Below, in pieces: positions 60,770-64,000 of a stretch of 64,000 nt of DNA (position 1 is the stretch's first letter; each line of letters begins with the position of its first letter). Under the pieces are notes generated by a model, which was not told the origin of the DNA, searched no databases, and saw only the letters and a program-made list of their open reading frames with translations. The DNA is from Cymbidium sinense. Taxonomy: Eukaryota; Streptophyta; Magnoliopsida; Asparagales; Orchidaceae. Made by a program: the position numbers and the translations under genes. The stretch lies in assembly GCA_021442155.1 (NCBI GenBank), contig CM038218.1:56891277-56955276 (forward strand), read 5' to 3'.

Positions 60770-62788
60770 TGATATTAAAAATTTTAAAGTTAAATCTTAA
60801 ATTTAAGTTTTTAGAAAATTAATTTTAGATTATATAATGATAAGATACAATTCTGTCTTTCAAAAAGTGATTAAAGTAGAGAGACAATTACATAATTTTT
60901 TTTAGTTTATAAACCCCAAAATCTTACATAAGATTTGACTAAGAATCCACTAAATGAAAAAAATAGCTTACAAATAGTATCTCCATATAGTATACAAATA
61001 AAAATATGTACTCTACAAATAGTACAACCCCAATATAAATTTTCATGAAAAGAAAAATACAAAATAATAAATTTTGATTAAATCTCTCACAAGTATACCA
61101 AGTTTTCAAATAGTGATCTCACAACATATATGATCACTTACAACTTAAAATTTTCAAAGATAAAATGTTCATAATATTGATAAGAAATAATAAAATAAAT
61201 CTATTAAAGTGATCTTACTAAGATGTTTATGTTACAATTTGTAGACTAATATAAAAATGATTTCAAAATAAATTCACAATATTCTTTTGCACAATAAAAT
61301 AAATTTCAAAAAGGAATAATTTATTTTATTTTAAAAAAAGATGCTTTCAATTAATGCAATGATCACAAAATACTTAAATTAAAATTAATTATATGATAGA
61401 TCTAAATAGGCTAGTAAGCTTTTAATTAAAAGAGAGATCAAAAAATGTGAAATAATTTAAAGCACAATTTAATTTAAAATGTTTAAATATATTTCTAAAA
61501 AATAGATCTAAGAATAAATGATATTTCAAATAAGACTAATGAAGAAATATTTAAAAACCAAAAAAGAAATTTGTAGGATGATAAAATTTCAATAAGTTGA
61601 AAAGAATCCTACAAACTATCACAAGTTTTCACAAAAAAAAAAAATGATGAAAAACTTGAGGTAAAAACTTTAATTTGATGTCAAGACTAATCCACCAAAA
61701 AAAATATAAATTGGAAAGAATAAATAGATGGTGAAAATAGTATGAACAACTAAAATGATTAAGATCAAGAAAACAAACTCAAGTAATTTGAAAAGCTCAC
61801 TTAGTTGAATATGTTTGGTCTTTCAATTTGGAGAAACTAGGAAAATCTGATTTCTCTTAGATTCTTGGAGAATTAAATAATGCTTTCATGAAGAGAATGA
61901 GATATAAATATAAGAAGGTCATTTTGAATTATTTCAAAATATATTATTCTAACATCATTTTATCATATATAATTTAATATTTAATAAAAATATAATTTAT
62001 ATTAAATAAATGTTAAACTCAAATAAATTCAGCTATTCACATGGGAAAAAATAATAAAATATGGCTCTTAATATATTCAAGAATGTATGCATTCATTATT
62101 AAAATCCTAATGTTTCAAAAGTCATAATAAATTCAATTTTAGTCAAGCGTGGATCATGTAACCTATAATTAAAGGAAAAATCCAAGGAATCCATTAGAGA
62201 TAAAATCAGGTATAAATTCCTTGATTATAAAATGACTTTGGCTAAAATACAAAATTCAAGATATTTTTGTTAATTTTGAAATATGACATTTAAATATTAT
62301 GATATAATTTATATATAATCATACATATGTTAGTTATCATATAACCTTAAAATTAAATTAAAATATTTATTTATTAAGTATATAAACTAATTACAATTAA
62401 TAATCATAATTTATTACCATTTCTTATTTTGACTATTCAAATGCTGTAAAAACATAATTGAATATTAATTAGATAGATTTATATAAATTAACCTAATATC
62501 ATTATTTCAAATAAAATAAAAATAATAGTTAAGTTGTGAGCAAATTGATTCATGCCAATGAATCATATGAATTTTATAGTTATAAATGCATATAACCTAA
62601 AATATTGTATCTTTAATACATTATCATTTTGATCTTTCATTCTTTAAATCAAACATATTATGAGATGTATTGGATATGTAATTATTAATTATATGTGAAA
62701 CACATAAAACATACATTAGAACATCCAAAACATTCATTTGTTATCATTAAAATTGATTGGATTGAACATGAGGCTCATTAAGCCAACA
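60770..62788 (-). repeat. Copia 5' LTR
   Basis: About 2.02 kb against ~2.16 kb for the matching part of the other LTR. The difference comes from many scattered small deletions rather than one. It ends at TTAAGCCAACA (62788). The gag-side edge starts at TGATATTAAAA, lacking the last ~37 bp of the LTR. Confidence 0.85.
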
Positions 62789-62884
62789 TAACCCCAAACC
62801 CTAAACCTAAAGTTACTAAATAAATTTAAAAATAAACCTAAACCCTAAAACCTAATAAAGCTAAACCAAAACCTAAACCCAAAG
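62789..62884 (+). repeat. Heptads and lead-in to copy K
   Basis: CCCAAACCCTAAACC heptads, then AGTTACTAAATAAATTTAAA and CCTAATAAAGCTAAACC, the fixed stretch found before most copies. Confidence 0.8.
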
Positions 62885-63367
62885 AATGGGCAGAACCTTC
62901 ATGGCAAGAAAATCACCATCAACCAGGCTCAATCTAGATTTGGTGATGGAGGCAAAGTGAGGCGGTGATTATCGCAGTGGTGGTGGGGGATCTAGAGGTG
63001 CTGGTGGATATGGAGGTGGTGGTCAGAGCAGTGGTGGTTATGGAGGTGAGAGGCATGACGGAGGTTATAGCCGTGGTGGTGGTGGAGGGAGAGATTGGGG
63101 ATATAATGGTGGATCCCACTACTAGAGAGGCCAAGTTGGTTCTAATGGGAACTGGAGAAACTATAGAATGGTCGATCCGATTTACTGCTTATGGAACTGT
63201 GCCTTTACAGTAGAAACGAATCTAGTTATCTAGGGTCTTCCTATTAGCTCTATGTGTGCTCATTTTTTATCTATGTCATTGCTTATGTCTTAGAGAACTT
63301 GGTGTGTTACTTGGTTGATGAAATTGAAAAGAATAAATGTTGAATCTAAATTTGTTCTCTAAAAAAA
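62885..63367 (+). pseudogene. GR-RBP 3' gene fragment, copy K
   Basis: Least deleted copy. It reads nearly through in the GR-RBP frame from NGQNL, with QAQSRFGDGG and GGGGSRGAGGYGGGGQSSGG, to GSNGNWRN, but has TGA near 62957 and TAG near 63123 and ends NWRNY by loss of the stop. 3'UTR about 63160-63350, A-tract 63361-63367. The 82-codon frame 62965-63213 is the +1 shadow. Confidence 0.9.
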
Positions 63368-64000
63368 TAACCCAAAACTAAACTAAACCCTAAACCCTAA
63401 ACCCTAAAAAAGCTAAAACCTAAACCTCAACTAAATAAAACCTAAAATATAAAAAAAAAAAACCTAAACCAAAATAAATAAAATATAATAAAATAAAAAA
63501 ATAAACTTAAACTTAAACCTAAACTTAAACCTAAACTTAAAAAGAAATTTAAAAAATAAAAATTAACTAAAAGAAAATAAATAAAAACCTAAATAAAACT
63601 AAAAAAAAAAAACTTAAATAAAATAAAAAATAAACCTAAAATAAAAATAAAATAAACCTAAAATAAAATAAAATAAAACTAAATAAAAACTTAAATCTAG
63701 ATAATAAACCTAAATAAATAAAAAATAAAATCTAAACCCTAAACTAAAATAAAACCTAAAACAAAAATAAAAATAAAATAAACCTAAACCTAAACTAAAA
63801 TAAGCTAAACAAAAATAAATAAAACCTAAACCTAAACCTAAAATAAACTAAACCTAAACCTCAACCTAAACTAAATAAAATAAATTAAAATAAAAATAAA
63901 CCTAAACCTAAACTAAAAAATAAAACCTAAAATAAACCTAAAATAAAAACTTAAAACCTAAACCTAAAAAATAAAATAAAAGCTAAACCTAAACCTAAAA
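63368..64000 (+). repeat. Heptads then A-rich array to window end
   Basis: A few CCCTAAA heptads, then AATAAA/CCTAAA array running off the edge. Confidence 0.8.

Larger units (their letters stand above)
54471..62788 (-). mobile_element. Ty1/copia SIRE-like retrotransposon, two LTRs, decayed
   Basis: Whole element of about 8.3 kb reading on the - strand: 5' LTR 60770-62788, short gag remnant, protease, integrase, RT, RNase H, polypurine tract, 3' LTR 54471-56668. Long LTRs starting TGTTG in sense orientation and the GGGGGAGAC tract next to GATGATGACAA fit the SIRE/Maximus group. It sits within CCCTAAA heptads just before GR-RBP copy K. TAAC occurs at both outer flanks (54467-54470, 62789-62792), a possible target duplication, but the background repeat contains that word often. 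Frameshifts in all domains; inactive. Confidence 0.9.

Overview
This window is nuclear DNA of a land plant, from a heterochromatic, repeat-dominated domain (subtelomeric, interstitial-telomeric or pericentromeric). The signs are degenerate plant-type telomere heptads (TTTAGGG/CCCTAAA), plant-specific retroelement lineages (Ty3/gypsy Tat-like, Ty1/copia SIRE-like, RTE-like and L1-like LINEs), and repeated fragments of a plant glycine-rich RNA-binding protein gene (GR-RBP, GRP7/GRP8 type). I found no intact host gene, tRNA, rRNA or CRISPR. I cannot name the species; there is no strong basis for choosing monocot or dicot.

The ground state is a composite satellite. One unit reads, on its own sense strand: an AT-rich hexad/heptad array (CCTAAA, AATAAA and CTAAAA words); a short boundary motif around GGTTTACTTAATTWAAAAA; CCCTAAA-like heptads; a fixed upstream stretch; a ~420-480 bp piece of a GR-RBP gene (last RRM strand, glycine-rich tail, stop, 3'UTR, A-tract); then more heptads, often changing into GC-rich CCCTGGG heptads, before the next AT array. 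Ten such GR-RBP pieces lie on the + strand (8.9, 10.6, 12.2, 13.9, 15.9, 31.0, 35.9, 47.8, 52.5 and 62.9 kb), with a 3' tail at 28.8 kb. One full copy (1-601) and one tail (3.0 kb) lie on the - strand.

Layout: 1-3065 is inverted satellite. 3066-7235 is a gypsy integrase scrap, a 5'-truncated L1-like LINE and unassigned DNA, and marks the point where satellite polarity flips. 7236-16650 is the cleanest part of the array, with a tandem ~3.4 kb duplication. 16651-28777 is a block of older AT-rich tandem repeats plus a decayed Tat-lineage gypsy element. 28778-50140 is satellite with four RTE-type LINE pieces. 50141-51784 is a second Tat fragment cut by a 100-N assembly gap (51785-51884). 51885-54470 is satellite, 54471-62788 a nearly complete but dead SIRE-like copia element, and 62789-64000 satellite.

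Nothing here forms a working pathway. The story is architectural: a gene fragment was apparently captured once in telomere-like DNA, amplified with it, inverted or fused at one point, and used as a retrotransposon landing ground. Block borders inside the satellite are read by eye and are good to a few tens of bases. The many short indels in every copy may be decay or assembly-consensus error.
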